64,000 bases of DNA from Corythucha ciliata (Eukaryota > Arthropoda > Insecta > Hemiptera > Tingidae), in NCBI GenBank assembly GCA_038030265.1, contig CM075937.1, positions 9,114,001 through 9,178,000 on the forward strand, given 5' to 3'. Below are positions 53,596-64,000 of this stretch, piece by piece. The position numbers were made by a program, and so were the translations under genes. Numbering within the stretch: the first letter of the stretch is position 1; every line of letters starts with the position of its first letter. The notes under the pieces were generated by a model. It was not told the DNA's origin. It did no database searches and saw only the letters and a program-made list of their open reading frames with translations.

Positions 53596-54693
53596 GCGTC
53601 TGTCTAAAACGCGGATCTGCAGATCTGCAGATCTGCAAGATTAACACCCCAAATATGCAGATTAATACCTAAAATTCCGTAATTCAACGAAAATGAGACT
53701 ACAATTGAAAAATAAAGTTAAAGTAGACCAATAATAGGTACAACATTACCGATCATGTTTTAATAAGACAATAATGAAGCGACACACTCGAACAATCACT
53801 TTTACTTCATTCGCTCAGACTTCAATTGCATGCAACAGCCAATCATACCATTTACAAAAATTTGCTTAAATTTTGACGCTTCCATGTAAATACAACAGGC
53901 ACTTCCCCCCCCCCCTACCGTGCAGATCTGCAGATTCATAAAAGCCTGCAGATCGGTCACTTAGAGTTCATCGTACAGCATGAAAATGCATAATAGAGCT
54001 AATCCAACAATTTGACATGATTCACCACAATTTTGACCCTACGGGGGGAAGTACCTGTTGTATTGACCAGGAGGGGTCAAAATTGAGGTGAATCATCTCA
54101 AATTGTTGGATTAGCTCTATTATGCATTTTCATGCTGTACGATTAACTCCAAGTGGCCGATCTGCAGGATTTTATGAATCTGCAGATCTGCAGGCTACGG
54201 GGGTAAGAGCTTGTTGCATTGACAAGGAGGGGTCAAAATTGAGGTGAATCATCTCAAATTGTTGGATTAGCTTTAGTATGCATTTTGAGGCTGAAGAATT
54301 ACCGCTAAGTGGCCGATCTGCAGGCTTTTATGAATCTGCAGATCTGCACGGTAGGGGGGGGGGGAGTGCCTGTTGTATTTACATGGAAGCGTCAAAATTT
54401 AAGCAAATTTTTTTAAATGGTGTGATTGGCTGTTGCATGCAATTGAAGTCTGAGCGAATGAAGTAAAAGTGATTGTTCGAGTGTGTCGCTCCATTATTGT
54501 CTTATTAAAACATGATCGGTAATGTTGTGCCTATTATTGGTCTACTTTAACTTTATTTTTCAATTGTAGTCTCATTTTCGTTGAATTACGGAATTTTAGG
54601 TGTTAATCTGCATATTTGGGGTGTTAATCTGCAGATCTGCAGATGCGAGGTGTTAATCTTGCAGATCTGCTGATCCGCGTTTTAGACAGACCC
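53596..54693. mobile_element. MULE-type foldback element, 1.1 kb
   Basis: The ends GCGTCTGTCTAAAACGCGG and its inverse (GGGTCTGTC start on the other strand) are about 20 bp with one mismatch. GTTTTTTCC stands directly outside both (53587-53595 and 54694-54702), a perfect 9-bp duplication as expected for Mutator-like elements. Almost the whole interior is inverted: left about 53596-53960 pairs with right about 54320-54693. Repeated GATCTGCAGATCTGCAG words occur in both arms. The centre holds three copies of an about 100-bp unit containing CAAATTGTTGGATTAGC, one inverted relative to the other two. No coding is present. Confidence 0.8.
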
Positions 54694-54807
54694 GTTTTTT
54701 CCTCTCTACTATTTTACTTACTCTTTGAAAGAGCAAAGACGCTTAATATGTAGTAATGTCATGTGACCAAACAAATCTATAGCTGCTTCCACAATGCTTA
54801 CCCGTCA

Positions 54808-55272
54808 GTCGAGATCGTTAGCACTCAAATCGAGAGGGTACAACTCCCGGCTTCGTGTATGCGAGTCCTCGAAGTAGGTGAAAACGTCCTCAGGCACATC
54901 AAGTTCTCAACGTCATTTTCGAGCTGAAAAATGGTTCAATGACTTATAAGAATCAAGAAACGGAGCAATGTTATCCTGACTTCATCCTTCGCATTGAGAA
55001 AGGAAGAGCCAGAAAACAAGAAGAAACAAACTAATGAAGCCTCTGAAGGCTTCCGACCTCTATGATTATATAATAATTGAATTTACTCACATCAAAGTGG
55101 TCTTCACATCGGAAGAACCTTATAGATTGATAGAACCGGACCATGTTGTTCTCACCTGCATGCTTTGAACCACTTCGGTGGAGCTGTGTTATTCATAGGC
55201 ACCGTTATATAGTTTTTCCGGAGTTTTTAAAGTTGTGCTCTTGCATTCAGGCACGAAGAAGTTTTTGAACAT
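54808..55272 (-). pseudogene. THAP domain N-terminus, decayed
   Basis: From ATG at 55270-55272 the minus strand encodes MFKNFFVPECKSTTLKTPEK, then in a shifted frame YITVPMNNTAPPKWFKAC, then MVRFYQSIRFFRCEDHFD, followed by GTGAGT. After an intron, the exon starting at 54923 encodes LENDVENLM. This is the THAP order (CxVPxC, a VP...KW segment, CxxHF). The first zinc-ligand Cys is replaced by Phe (NFFVPEC). Two frame changes (near 55216 and 55156) and a further one in the last exon mark it as a pseudogene. THAP domains bind DNA and occur in P-element transposases and host regulators. Confidence 0.65.
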
Positions 55273-55789
55273 ATTTTATTACGCCTCAAAGCAAATGATT
55301 AAAAGTAATAGCAATAGTGAGATAGGACTTAGAAGTCCTTCTTTTGAAGTTAGAACAGCGATCGTAAAGTGATAACTAAGGCAAAAAAAGGAAATGATAA
55401 TTTGATAAGAGAAAATAAGTAAACCTATTCTGCGGAGCCCAGTTTCTGTAAGTTCAGACGGACTATTCAATTCTATTTTAATGTGTAAAATTACTTTTAA
55501 TAATGAAAGAAAATGAGCATGAAACTATAAATCTCTATAATACCAAGAACAGCCACTCGAAAAAAGTTGAACTAAGTGACGTCACGGACACTCAGCCAAT
55601 CACAAGGCGTTGTGTCGAGTGCGAAAATTAATGAATTTTGATGACCAATTTAATAATTATTGGCATGATTTTGAGAGCTCTTTGTTGCGACAAGTTCATT
55701 TTTAGGTTCTACCTGGCCAAAAAAAAATTTCTCCCTTAAAAATTCCGACCCATGCAAGTTCCTAATTTATAATTCCGCCTTCTGACAAC

Positions 55790-56770
55790 AACTTTGTGGC
55801 TAAAATTGAGGTAAACGGCAAATTCATGGTTATAAGTAAAAGAAAAAACACTGATTCACAGCTAGAACTGAGATGAAGCCCTATTCTACATATAATTAAA
55901 ATTGAAAAAATTACTAATGCGGTGCCTATTTGCGGCTAATGTAGAGAAAATCAGTAATTATTCTGGCTAGAATAAAGAGAAAAGTTAATTTTCAGCCTAA
56001 ATTGAAACAAAAAGTGCTAATTCACTGTCAAAAATGGAAGAATTGCCGATTTGCAGTAAAAATATCGGAAAACGCTAATTCGTGGCTAAAATGAACAAAA
56101 ATCGCTAATACACGGGCTAGAAATAGCTACTACACTGCTAAAATTACGAAAAAGCGCTAATTTACGGCTAAAACTGAGACAAATTTAAATTTGCGTCAAA
56201 AATTTGAAATACGTTAATTCGTGGCTTCCTCGGGAGACTTTGAGGCTAAAATTGAGAAAAAGCGCTAATTTATGGCTATGAGTGAAAAACTCGCAAATTC
56301 GCGGCTAAAACTGAGACGAAGTCGCTATTCCGCAGTGTATGGTTACGGCGAACAAAAAATGCTAATTTGTGGTAAACATTTCGAGAATTTTACGGCTAAT
56401 ATTGAGTAATTTTCAGCTCATACTGAGTAAACCGCTAGAAAATATCGCTAATTTGCAGCTAAAATTGTTGAAAACGCCAACTCGAGGAAAGTTGAAGAAA
56501 CATCGCTGATTCACAGGATACCAAATCTACTTTGCTGCTAGAGTTGGGGAAAAGCGCATATTTATGTTTTTACGGTGGGGGGGGGGATTACCCCGCTAAT
56601 CAGTTGCTAATTTGCGACGAAAAGCGATAATTTGCTGTTAAAGTTGACAAAAAGCACTCATTCGACGCTAAAATGGAGAAATTCGCAGTTTAAACTTGGC
56701 ATAAGCGCTGTTTAGGGGATAGACTGTGGAAATAGCGGTAATTTGGCTACAATATAATATATTGTAATAT
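55790..56770. repeat. Degenerate short-unit array, family 1, inverted
   Basis: About 30 inverted units, such as AGCGCTAATTTACGGCTAAA near 56153. A G-run lies near 56577. Confidence 0.75.
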
Positions 56771-57124
56771 ACATATGTATATAATATATAACAAAGGCCA
56801 TGGCTAATTTAGGAAAAGGCCTTGGAGGTTACCAATAGAGGTTTTATGTATAGTTAGAGACTTTTAGGGGCCTCATGAAGATTTCCGCACCGGGCCCCGA
56901 TATAGGTCCTCCAGTGACCTCACCTTCGGCATAGCTCACGATCCACCAGTGCTCGCCGGTTCGGTACTAAATACTTCGTGACAACTTGCCTCCTTTTCTT
57001 TGCGCATCGCGGCGCAGCGCCATTTCGCGCTGCTACATTTTGTCAACTTGTCTATTGAAGGACCTGATATTTTTGAATTAATTATTTTTCGTGTTTTTCG
57101 CACTATCTGCCGTCGAAATCGAAT
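56771..57124. other. Unassigned interior of the composite element, right part
   Basis: A block GGCCTCATGAAG...CGGGCCCCG at about 56868-56912 resembles the GC-rich 3' blocks of dispersed repeats. No gene is called. Confidence 0.4.
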
Positions 57125-57399
57125 TTTTGGAAAGTATTTTAAATTGTATTTGTATTTTATTCAAAATACAATTCAAAAAGTATTTGTATTTCAGGATTTA
57201 AAATACATTTTTGAAAGTATTTTGCCCACCCCTGTTGTGGGCCAATTATGTGATGGTGTCAAGAGAATGGATTCTACAAGTATTAAAGGGCGAAGCAATA
57301 CATTTCTTTAACCTGACGGACAAAACCTCAAGATGACGGGAACCTCAGAAAGATGAATCTTGTGGTGGGGGGGGGGGATCTTGGGGGGATTGCAACCTT

Positions 57400-58620
57400 C
57401 GGGAGCTGAATAATTATCCCAAAATTAAAGGTTTTCTGGCTGAATATTCTGGAATTTGAAGTTTCAGGTTGAAATTGTAATTTCGGTAACTCTAAATTTT
57501 GACATTTTCTCGTCTTTATTTTCGCGAAATTTGAGTTTTGGGACTAAATTTAAGTATTCACAAAAATGTATGTTTCTCGTCTTAATTTTCGCGAAACTGC
57601 AAGTTTTTGAACAACATTTTTTTTGCAAAATAGCAATTTTCTGGGCCTTTCTTTCAGTAGGCTCAGACCCTGGGTCAGCCGGCCATGACTAGGCATGACG
57701 AATAGCCATGTTATTGTAACACTTGGAGTTGAGTATTTTTGAGTGAGTAAGTTTGAGCGAAATTTAAAGTTTCTTGGTTGAATATATTCGAAAAGTTGCA
57801 AGTTTTCAGTCCTTACTGAAACCGCGCAATTTCCTGGTCATTATTTTCCCGAAATTTGAGTTTCGGGACTAATTATTCGCGAAATAGCTATAGTTTCCGG
57901 TCGCAAGTTTTGGGTCCTGTATATGAGGGGGGGGGGGGTTTCACGATTTCCGGAGTCCCAACGGTATTCGCGAATAGATCGAGTGCAAACCCGAAGGAGA
58001 GAGAGCTCGGGCCCCGAAGTGGACGAAATTGTGAAAATCGATAAATGTGCTGTTTTTGGGTCAAAGTTCCACGACTAAAATTGACAAAAAATTGTCAAAA
58101 TTCATGGAGTGAACTTAAAAAAAAAAACGCTAATTCACAGCTTAATTCGAAGGAAAACGCTCGTTCGCAGCTAAAATTGAGAGAAATCGCCATAGTATTA
58201 AGCCATTTGGAGCTAGATACCTGCGATACTACAAATTTCGGGCATTTTTTCTGTTTGAGACCGTAGATCCCGAGCAAGCCAGTCCCGCGACAGGAACCAA
58301 AACACGAAATTACATCTCTCGGAGGTAAAAATCAGCAAAATCGCATGTTTCGGGACTTTTATTTGACGATCGCACATCATAGCGCAGGGATAGCGTGGCC
58401 ACGACTGTGCCCTAAGTCTAACGGTGAAAAACCGCAAAATTGCAACATTTTCAAGAAAAATAACCTTGTCATTGAAAGTTTTCAGGCTGAATATACGTGA
58501 TATTGCGAGTTTCAGATTTCGATTTCAGTGAAATGGCGAGTTTTGGGTCTGAATATCCGCGAAATCGCTAGTTTGCAATTCATCACCAAAAAAACCACTA
58601 AATTACAACATTGGAGCCGA
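57400..58620. repeat. Degenerate short-unit array, family 3
   Basis: Repeated words CGCGAAATTTGAGTTTTGGG, GCAAGTTTTC and GGCTGAATATTC or GACTAAATATT occur at about 35 bp (clear at 57530-57610, 57780-57910 and 58440-58580). G-runs lie at about 57368 and 57929. A few inverted family 1 units lie at 58060-58190. Confidence 0.6.
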
Positions 58621-59039
58621 GTCCCCATATAATTGCTATACATTTGAAGTTTAAAACTAGCAAAATTTCAAGTTTCGGAAAGGATTTATTAGTGGGTGAT
58701 GGAACCCTGTCCAGCCTGCACCGAGAGCGCCCAAACTCTGGCGAATTTTGCCAGAGTTGCAATTTTTTGGTGCTGAAAACCCGCAAAATTGGAAGTTTTC
58801 AGGCGGAAGAATCAGGAGGCAGGAGGGGACTCAATTTCTCAAATTTTAGCTTCGAATTAACGTTTTTCTTATACTTTTTACCGTGAATTAACGTATTTTC
58901 TTAATTTCAGACGGATTCAGTAGCGCCGACACTAATCCAAGGTGTAACAGCAGCAACACTTCTCTATTGCGGTCCGTGATCGAAGAGGTAATTTTGTGAC
59001 TCTGGAAGTTCAATTTCAACTTTTTCAACGTTTCCAGGC

Positions 59040-59470
59040 CACCTTGGAACTTTCTAAGAAAAAATTGACAGTGGCGTAGGGGAGAATTGTTAGTCTGGTA
59101 GTCTTGAACGTCGAAATCGACAGTTTCCACGAAAAATTCACAGTTTTTTGAATAAAATTTACAGTTTATTGGACGAAATTGACAGTCTTGAATGACGAAA
59201 TTATCATTTCCAGGATGCAATTGACAGTTTCAAGGGCGAAATTGACAGTCAGCTTCAGGTTCTCGACTGATTCCTTAAAAATCCCACGGTGTCTGCCCTA
59301 ATTGTCTGACGCTGAACCTGGAAGTTATATAGGTTTGGGATATTTTGTTACGTGTGAGAAAATTGACAGTTTTGAATCACAACTCTGCCAGTTCCTGGGG
59401 TGAAATTGATAGTAATGTAAGACGAAATTGTCAGTTTGAAGGGCGACATTGACATTTTAAAGGACAAACA
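59040..59470. repeat. Degenerate short-unit array, family 4
   Basis: Repeated GACGAAATTGACAGTTT or close variants occur about every 25-35 bp. This unit is unrelated in sequence to families 1-3. Confidence 0.65.
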
Positions 59471-59529
59471 TCTCTAGAGGTGGTTGGATCCTTTTTCCAG
59501 AATTCTGCTACACGTCATTAGAATCATTT

Positions 59530-60310
59530 CGGCATTTCAGTCGCAAGTGAGTGCCCTTTATCAAGTTTAGCAATAAAGAACGATTTTTAACGATATGCCC
59601 GTCGAATAAGCGCTTTTTCTCAATTTTCATCATGAATTCGCGTACATTTTTCAAACTGTTGACAGCAGAGAACAATTCATTAGCGTTTGTCTTCAAACTT
59701 CCGTCGTTTGAAGTCTTCCGTGGGCCGCGAAAACCGTTTTATCTCAATTTTGGACTTGGGGGTTGCATGCAGAAACCGCGAATTGGCCTTTTCTCAATTT
59801 TAGTTCAGAATGATCACTTTTCCTCAATATTGGCTAAGATTTAGCGTAATTTCTTCAATTAACGCTTTTTTCCTCATTTTAGTGACGGAGCTGATCGTCA
59901 GAAACCATATTTTCAGCTGCAAACGAGCGCTTCTTCTAAGTTTGAGCCGCAAAATGAGTACTGTAACTACGATTGAGTCGGGAATTAGTGATTTCTCTCA
60001 ATTTAGTGATTTTTTGTAATTTCAGCCACTAATAGTTGCCTCCTTGATACTGAAAATGCGATGAGGGGGGAGGTGAATTTCCTGCCCAAATTCAACATAG
60101 GACAATATTATTAATTTCAGTCTTAATTTCACGTTTTTTCTTTCTTTAGCCGAAAATTAAAGCTTTGTTACCATTTTGGTAGTGTAATTTAGTCAAAGAG
60201 CCACGGATTAGTGCATTTTTTCAATTTGTGCAACGAATTAACATTTTTATATACATATAGTATATGTTTTAGCTGCGAATGAGCGTATTTTCTCTGTTGT
60301 AACCGGGAGA
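59530..60310. repeat. Degenerate short-unit array, family 1, forward
   Basis: About 20 forward units with extra sequence between some of them. Confidence 0.65.
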
Positions 60311-60399
60311 GTCAGCCCTTCACCTCCACTCTACCGTGAAATATTCACACCTAAACCTGTTCAAAACGAAAATCCGTGGTTTCTGAAGACAAACGCAAG

Positions 60400-61480
60400 T
60401 TCTAAAACTGTAAAAAAAAGCGCTAATTCATGGCTAAAAGTTGATAACATTTGTGAGACTGACAAAAAGATGCTAATTAACGGCTAATATCAGATAAAAA
60501 TCACTAATTCGAGTGGCTGTAATAAACTAAGGAAAACGGTAATTCGTAGCTAGAGTGAATCTAATCACTAATTCGCGGGTAAAGTGTGCAAAAAGCTGTA
60601 ATTCGCGAATTAAATTGAGAAAATGTGCTTATTAGCAGCTAATACAAGGAGAAAAGCTAATTCACGGCGAAAATTGAACAAAATCGCTAGATAATTGATC
60701 CGTAGCTCGAATTTGGAAAAATTGTTAATTCACAGATGAAATTGAGAAAAAGCGCTAATTCACGGAGAATACGCTGGAACAAAGTTCGTGAGAAAAACGA
60801 TGATTCGCTGCTATAAAATTGAGAAAACGCAAATACATCGTTTCTGAAGGAAACTTCAAGGCTAAAACTGTGGAAAAGAGCTATTTGCGCTTACAGTAAA
60901 TACAATTCCTAAAAAAAAAGAAAGAAAGAAAAAAAAAACGCTAATTCACAGCTAATATTGAGAAAAATCAGCAATACATGCTGCAAAATTTAAGGAAAAC
61001 GCTAATTTGTGTAGCACAATTTGGGCAAAAGAGCTTTTTCGTTGCTAAAAAAGGGAAAATCTCTAATTTGTTGCTGAAATTGAGGAAAATGCCAATTTGT
61101 GATTAAAAATTAAGAAATTTTGCCAATTCACGGGGACAAAAACTATAATTCATGGCTAATTTGGAGGAGAGTCACTAAAAAAATACACAAATTCTAATTC
61201 TAATTGTTGTGAATAAAGCACTAATTTGAGAAAAATTCTAATTTGCGGCTAAAATTGAGAATACGCCAATTCACGGATTCTGAAGGCATGCGGCTTGGTA
61301 TTGAGAAAAACGCTACTCGCGGTTAAAATTGACAAAAAGCGTTTCATTCGCTGCTAAAAAGTGGTACAAAATCGAACTTGTGGCTGAAATGGAGAAAATT
61401 GCCGATTAGCGACTTAATTTGAGTGTATACAGGCTATTTCGTGGCTGAAATAAAGAAAAAAGCCACGGTCTAACGCTGCG
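60400..61480. repeat. Degenerate short-unit array, family 1, inverted
   Basis: About 30 inverted units such as GCGCTAATTCACGG (60754). The orientation switch near 60350 makes this and the preceding array face each other. Confidence 0.75.
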
Positions 61481-61539
61481 TAAAAACTACATTTCTTTTT
61501 TATTTAGAGACTAAGTAAGGACCCATCATACGATGTAGC

Positions 61540-62120
61540 GCTCTATCTCAATTTTAACCGCATTATAAGCGTTTAAATTCAATTTAGCCGCGAATTAACG
61601 AATTTTCTCACTTCTACTCATTAAATTGCGCTTTGTCTCATTTACAGGTCCACGAAGTTGCCTCCAGAAATGGCGATTGGCATTTTATTGATTTTCCCGC
61701 GAAATAGCGACTTTTAAAGCTGTGAACTGCAATTAAGCGTTTTGCTTAGTTTTAGCCACAAACTTGCCCCAAGAACGGGACAGCTCTTTGTCATAATTTA
61801 AAGGCCTAAAAGAACGATTTTTCTCAATTTTGATCTTGAAATCACATCGATAAACTACAAATTATTATTATTATTATTATTATTACTATTATTATTATAT
61901 TACTTGTTAATTTTTGAAAATTTTGACAAAAGAACTGTTTTTTATTTGTTTATTTTTGTGCCTCACCCAAATCGGGTTCTCCTAATTTTACCCGCGAATC
62001 AGCGTTTTTTCTCAATTTCAGCTACAAATGAGAGATTTGTCTTAATTTTAGCCGTGAGTATTAGCGTACCCAGTTTTAGCAACAAATGACCGGTTTTTAG
62101 CACATTTTTCCGCTTTTGGT
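61540..62120. repeat. Family 1 array, forward, with an ATT microsatellite
   Basis: Forward units flank a microsatellite of about 13 ATT repeats with one interruption (61862-61900). Confidence 0.65.
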
Positions 62121-63250
62121 AAGGAATCACAAAGCTTTTTGTCGATTGTAGCAAGAACGCCCTTGTTGTTGTTTTTTTTTCTCACTCACTCTCTCTCTTT
62201 TCTTTTAAATTTAGTAGTAAAAGGGCCCTTATAATCCGCAAATTCTGTAATGTTTCTCAATGAGCGTTTTTTCCGGGTTTTCGTTCCTAATTTTATGAAC
62301 ATAAAACCTAAATTTCCTATTTTTCCATCTTTAAGCTTCGCAGGAGCGCCCTCGGAAGAGACGCTCGGGTCAGTCTGCCTCCTCTCTTGCCCCTACCAAG
62401 GCACGCTATGACGCTACTGATTATTACTTATATATTTTAAGGATTTTTTTTAACGGTATGAAATACATTTTGACGAATTTCTGACGGAATTTTTAGCTTA
62501 ACTTGATGGTAAAAGCTATAATTGTCTGTTGGCAACGCTGGGCAGACCCACGTGAAAATCATAACCACCCCTCAAACTCTTTGGAATTCATTGTCTGCTT
62601 CACTCTTTGATCACTTGTGTGTGTGCTAAGTGCGGCGGACCTAGAAAAACACTATCCCATTCTGAAAAAAGAGCTCTTTGCCAGGAAATTCAATGTAATC
62701 ACGATTAAGGATACTCAACAAAGTTACGTAAGAGCATTTTTTTTTTTCTTTTTCTTGGTCAGCTACCTATACCATCTTCATCTTGGACGATTTTAGTCTA
62801 TACTCGGAGAGTGGTACACTGCGAATTTCGTCTATCGCGCTCCTGATGGTACTACTGATATCTATTGCAAAGCTCAATGGAGCAAACGTCCAGAAAAAAA
62901 CGTTTAAGCACTTGGAAAGTCTTATGCAGAAATTATTTGTTGAGCCCTTCGACTATCGTGCCCCGATAATTTCATAATTCTTAGCAATTATATCAGTAAT
63001 TTCCCTACTTTTATAAATATAAATTTTAATTTTGTGGAGGAAATTGCAATTTTTTTCTTTTTAGCCTCAGTTGTCACGACAGCCACCTCACACTGGCTCA
63101 ACCCGGTCGTGATGGACGCGCCTACCTCCATCACTATCAAAAATGAATGAAAACACTTTGTTGTAGGAAAATAAAAGTTTTTTTATTTTAAATTAAATTG
63201 TTAGGAATTTCACAATTTTAGTCTGAATTAATTCAGAGGGATTTTTCCTC
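62120..63250. other. Intergenic with weak coding-like segments
   Basis: A GC-rich block of the dispersed type lies at 62335-62415. A frame around 62645-62727 encodes YPILKKELFARKFNVITIKD before a GTAAGA. A 65-codon frame lies at 62783-62977. A frame at 63066-63146 encodes LSCHDSHLTLAQPGRDGRAY before a stop. No consistent gene model joins them, and none has a recognised domain. Confidence 0.35.
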
Positions 63251-63669
63251 TTAATGAATATAAGCGACTGGAGCTGGGTGGGCGGCGTATGCCAAAGGTG
63301 AGGCGTGAACGACCGGAGCAGCGTGAACGACCGGAGCGGCGGCGGCGTACACTTGTGCAGCGTACACTGGTTTGTTGACGACGCGATGGGTGTTTGAATA
63401 GGACGTTGCCACAGGCGCATGAGCGACAGCGACAGCTGGAGCGTAGGCTACGGGGAGACCGTGATGTGCGACTGGTGCGGCGGCGTAGCCGACGGCGGTC
63501 AGCGGAGCAGCTCCCAGGTAGCCGGCCGAGACGGTGGTGGCGGCGAAAAACAGCGTGAGAAGGGCCTGCGAGGATTAAAAAAAATATATATAAAAAGGAA
63601 CGCTCTTTTCGTGTCATCCATAGGGATGAGATGAAACCACTAAATGCGGATACTCACAGTTTTGTACAT
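63251..63669 (-). CDS. Cuticular protein, short AHAP type, two exons
   Basis: The coding sequence is 63658-63669 joined to 63251-63565, giving 108 residues. Exon 1 encodes MYKT before GTGAGT; the acceptor is CTCGCAG at 63566-63572. The signal peptide continues ALLTLFFAATTVSAG. The body has [29 protein letters not shown], the family block VATSYSNTHRVVNKP (Ser and His replace Ala and Tyr), then VYAAQVYAAAAPVVHAAPVV and a short tail ending VAYIH. It is the shortest member and lacks the Gly/Tyr-rich C-terminus of the others. Overlapping frames on the opposite strand are artefacts of its composition. It is a predicted secreted structural cuticle protein. Confidence 0.9.
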
Positions 63670-63725
63670 GTTGGCTCTTTGCGTACGGCAGACACAATGA
63701 ATGTTTTCACCAAAGGTGGTCTCCT

Positions 63726-63733
63726 ATTTTATA
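63726..63733 (-). promoter_or_regulatory. TATA box of cuticular gene at 63251-63669
   Basis: TATAAAAT on the minus strand, about 64 bp upstream of the ATG. Confidence 0.7.
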
Positions 63734-64000
63734 GGGTACTACAATTCGGGAGGGCGCGCCGCGAACCCCTTCCTCAAAAGCTAAAAAAAAACGTCGGGCG
63801 CGTTTTTAACCGCAAGGCAAATATTCCTTCCTGAAGTGGCTTAGACAAAGAATCCCCGTCCCCTATCCTACAAGCCCCGCGACCCCCCCTCCCTACCAGT
63901 CAACGAACGGTGTGCAATCATTCCCCTCGAGTCACGAATTTCTTGAAAGTCATTCATGAGGGCAGAAATGCTCGTGGCGTCAGTTCCCTTTACAACCGCC
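63734..64000. promoter_or_regulatory. Upstream flank of the last cuticular gene
   Basis: C-rich sequence and no gene seen; presumably proximal regulatory DNA. Confidence 0.4.

Larger units (their letters stand above)
52790..55775. mobile_element. THAP-gene-bearing element with inverted TGACGTCA flanks
   Basis: GATGACGTCACTTAGTTCG at 52811-52829 is matched by its imperfect inverse AACTAAGTGACGTCAC at 55570-55585. Farther out GGGCCAG and CTGGCC words are also inverted. The interior holds THAP-type exons on the minus strand and a later foldback insertion. Exact ends and a target duplication could not be fixed. A P-element-like transposon is the likely origin, by inference from the THAP domain. 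Confidence 0.45.
46924..57234. mobile_element. 10.3-kb hAT-bounded composite element
   Basis: The left end CAGGGGTGGGCAAGATAC (from 46924) and the inverse right end (to 57234, GTATTTTGCCCACCCCTG) match at 17 of 18 terminal bases. Both continue into a subterminal region full of AAAGTATTT and GTATTT words (46940-47130 and 57125-57220). TTGTGGGC is repeated exactly outside both ends (46916-46923 and 57235-57242), an 8-bp duplication of hAT length. Inside are a copia element (47838-51704), inverted family 1 arrays, a THAP gene remnant and a MULE-type foldback element. No hAT transposase is recognisable. CAGGGGTGGGCAA is a common hAT terminus. At over 10 kb it is far longer than the usual 2-5 kb. 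Confidence 0.82.

Noticed and set aside
63228..63617. 129-codon Arg/Ser-rich frame on the minus strand
   Set aside because: It is the wrong frame of the short cuticular gene; the correct frame needs the 12-nt exon and the acceptor at 63566.

Overview
The window looks like nuclear DNA of an arthropod, most likely an insect. The support is five short secreted cuticular proteins rich in AHAP and YANTYR-type motifs, a tetraspanin, GT-AG introns, TATA promoters, and a dense mix of arthropod-type transposons (copia, gypsy, non-LTR, MULE, hAT-like, THAP). A hemipteran is my guess from the cuticular protein style; I cannot prove the species.

Host genes are sparse. Five cuticular genes lie at 10376-10964 (-), 11782-12560 (+), 33219-33900 (+), 44822-45388 (+) and 63251-63669 (-). 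All share one plan: a TATA box, a first coding exon of exactly 12 nt (MYKL, MYKT or MNTL), one short intron, and a second exon with the rest of the signal peptide and a low-complexity Ala/Pro/Tyr/Gly-rich secreted body. The first two are divergent neighbours about 0.8 kb apart. An intronless tetraspanin lies at 17567-18310 (-).

Most of the remainder is repeats. The dominant one is a degenerate unit of about 28-38 bp (first half CTCAATTTTAGCC, second half GCGAATTAGCGC, joined by T-rich DNA). It forms long arrays in both orientations and fills many kilobases. At least four other unrelated short-unit degenerate array families also occur (around 12980-13340, 30150-30400, 46555-46830, 57400-58620 and 59040-59470).

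Transposons, left to right. A TTA-flanked element at 232-3176 contains a 1,944-bp hAT-like element (307-2250, perfect 8-bp target duplication). A broken copia element lies at 4095-9898 (-), its middle replaced by foldback elements. Two non-LTR 3' ends lie at 21545-21881 and 23766-24258. Gypsy integrase remains (26614-28162) hold an insertion whose 190-bp inverted arms each carry a tRNA-like gene, and they abut a MULE transposase (28163-29732). A decayed gene of the DUF7869-like family (37572-40286) is split by a 507-bp TIR element. A second hAT-like element lies at 41671-43404. A 10,311-bp region (46924-57234) is bounded by hAT-like TIRs and a perfect 8-bp duplication, and carries a copia element, a THAP gene remnant, a MULE-type foldback element and arrays.

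The most unusual pattern is that three independent hAT-like elements with exact 8-bp duplications all contain the same degenerate short-unit arrays. This suggests the arrays travel as cargo of, or grow inside, non-autonomous DNA transposons.
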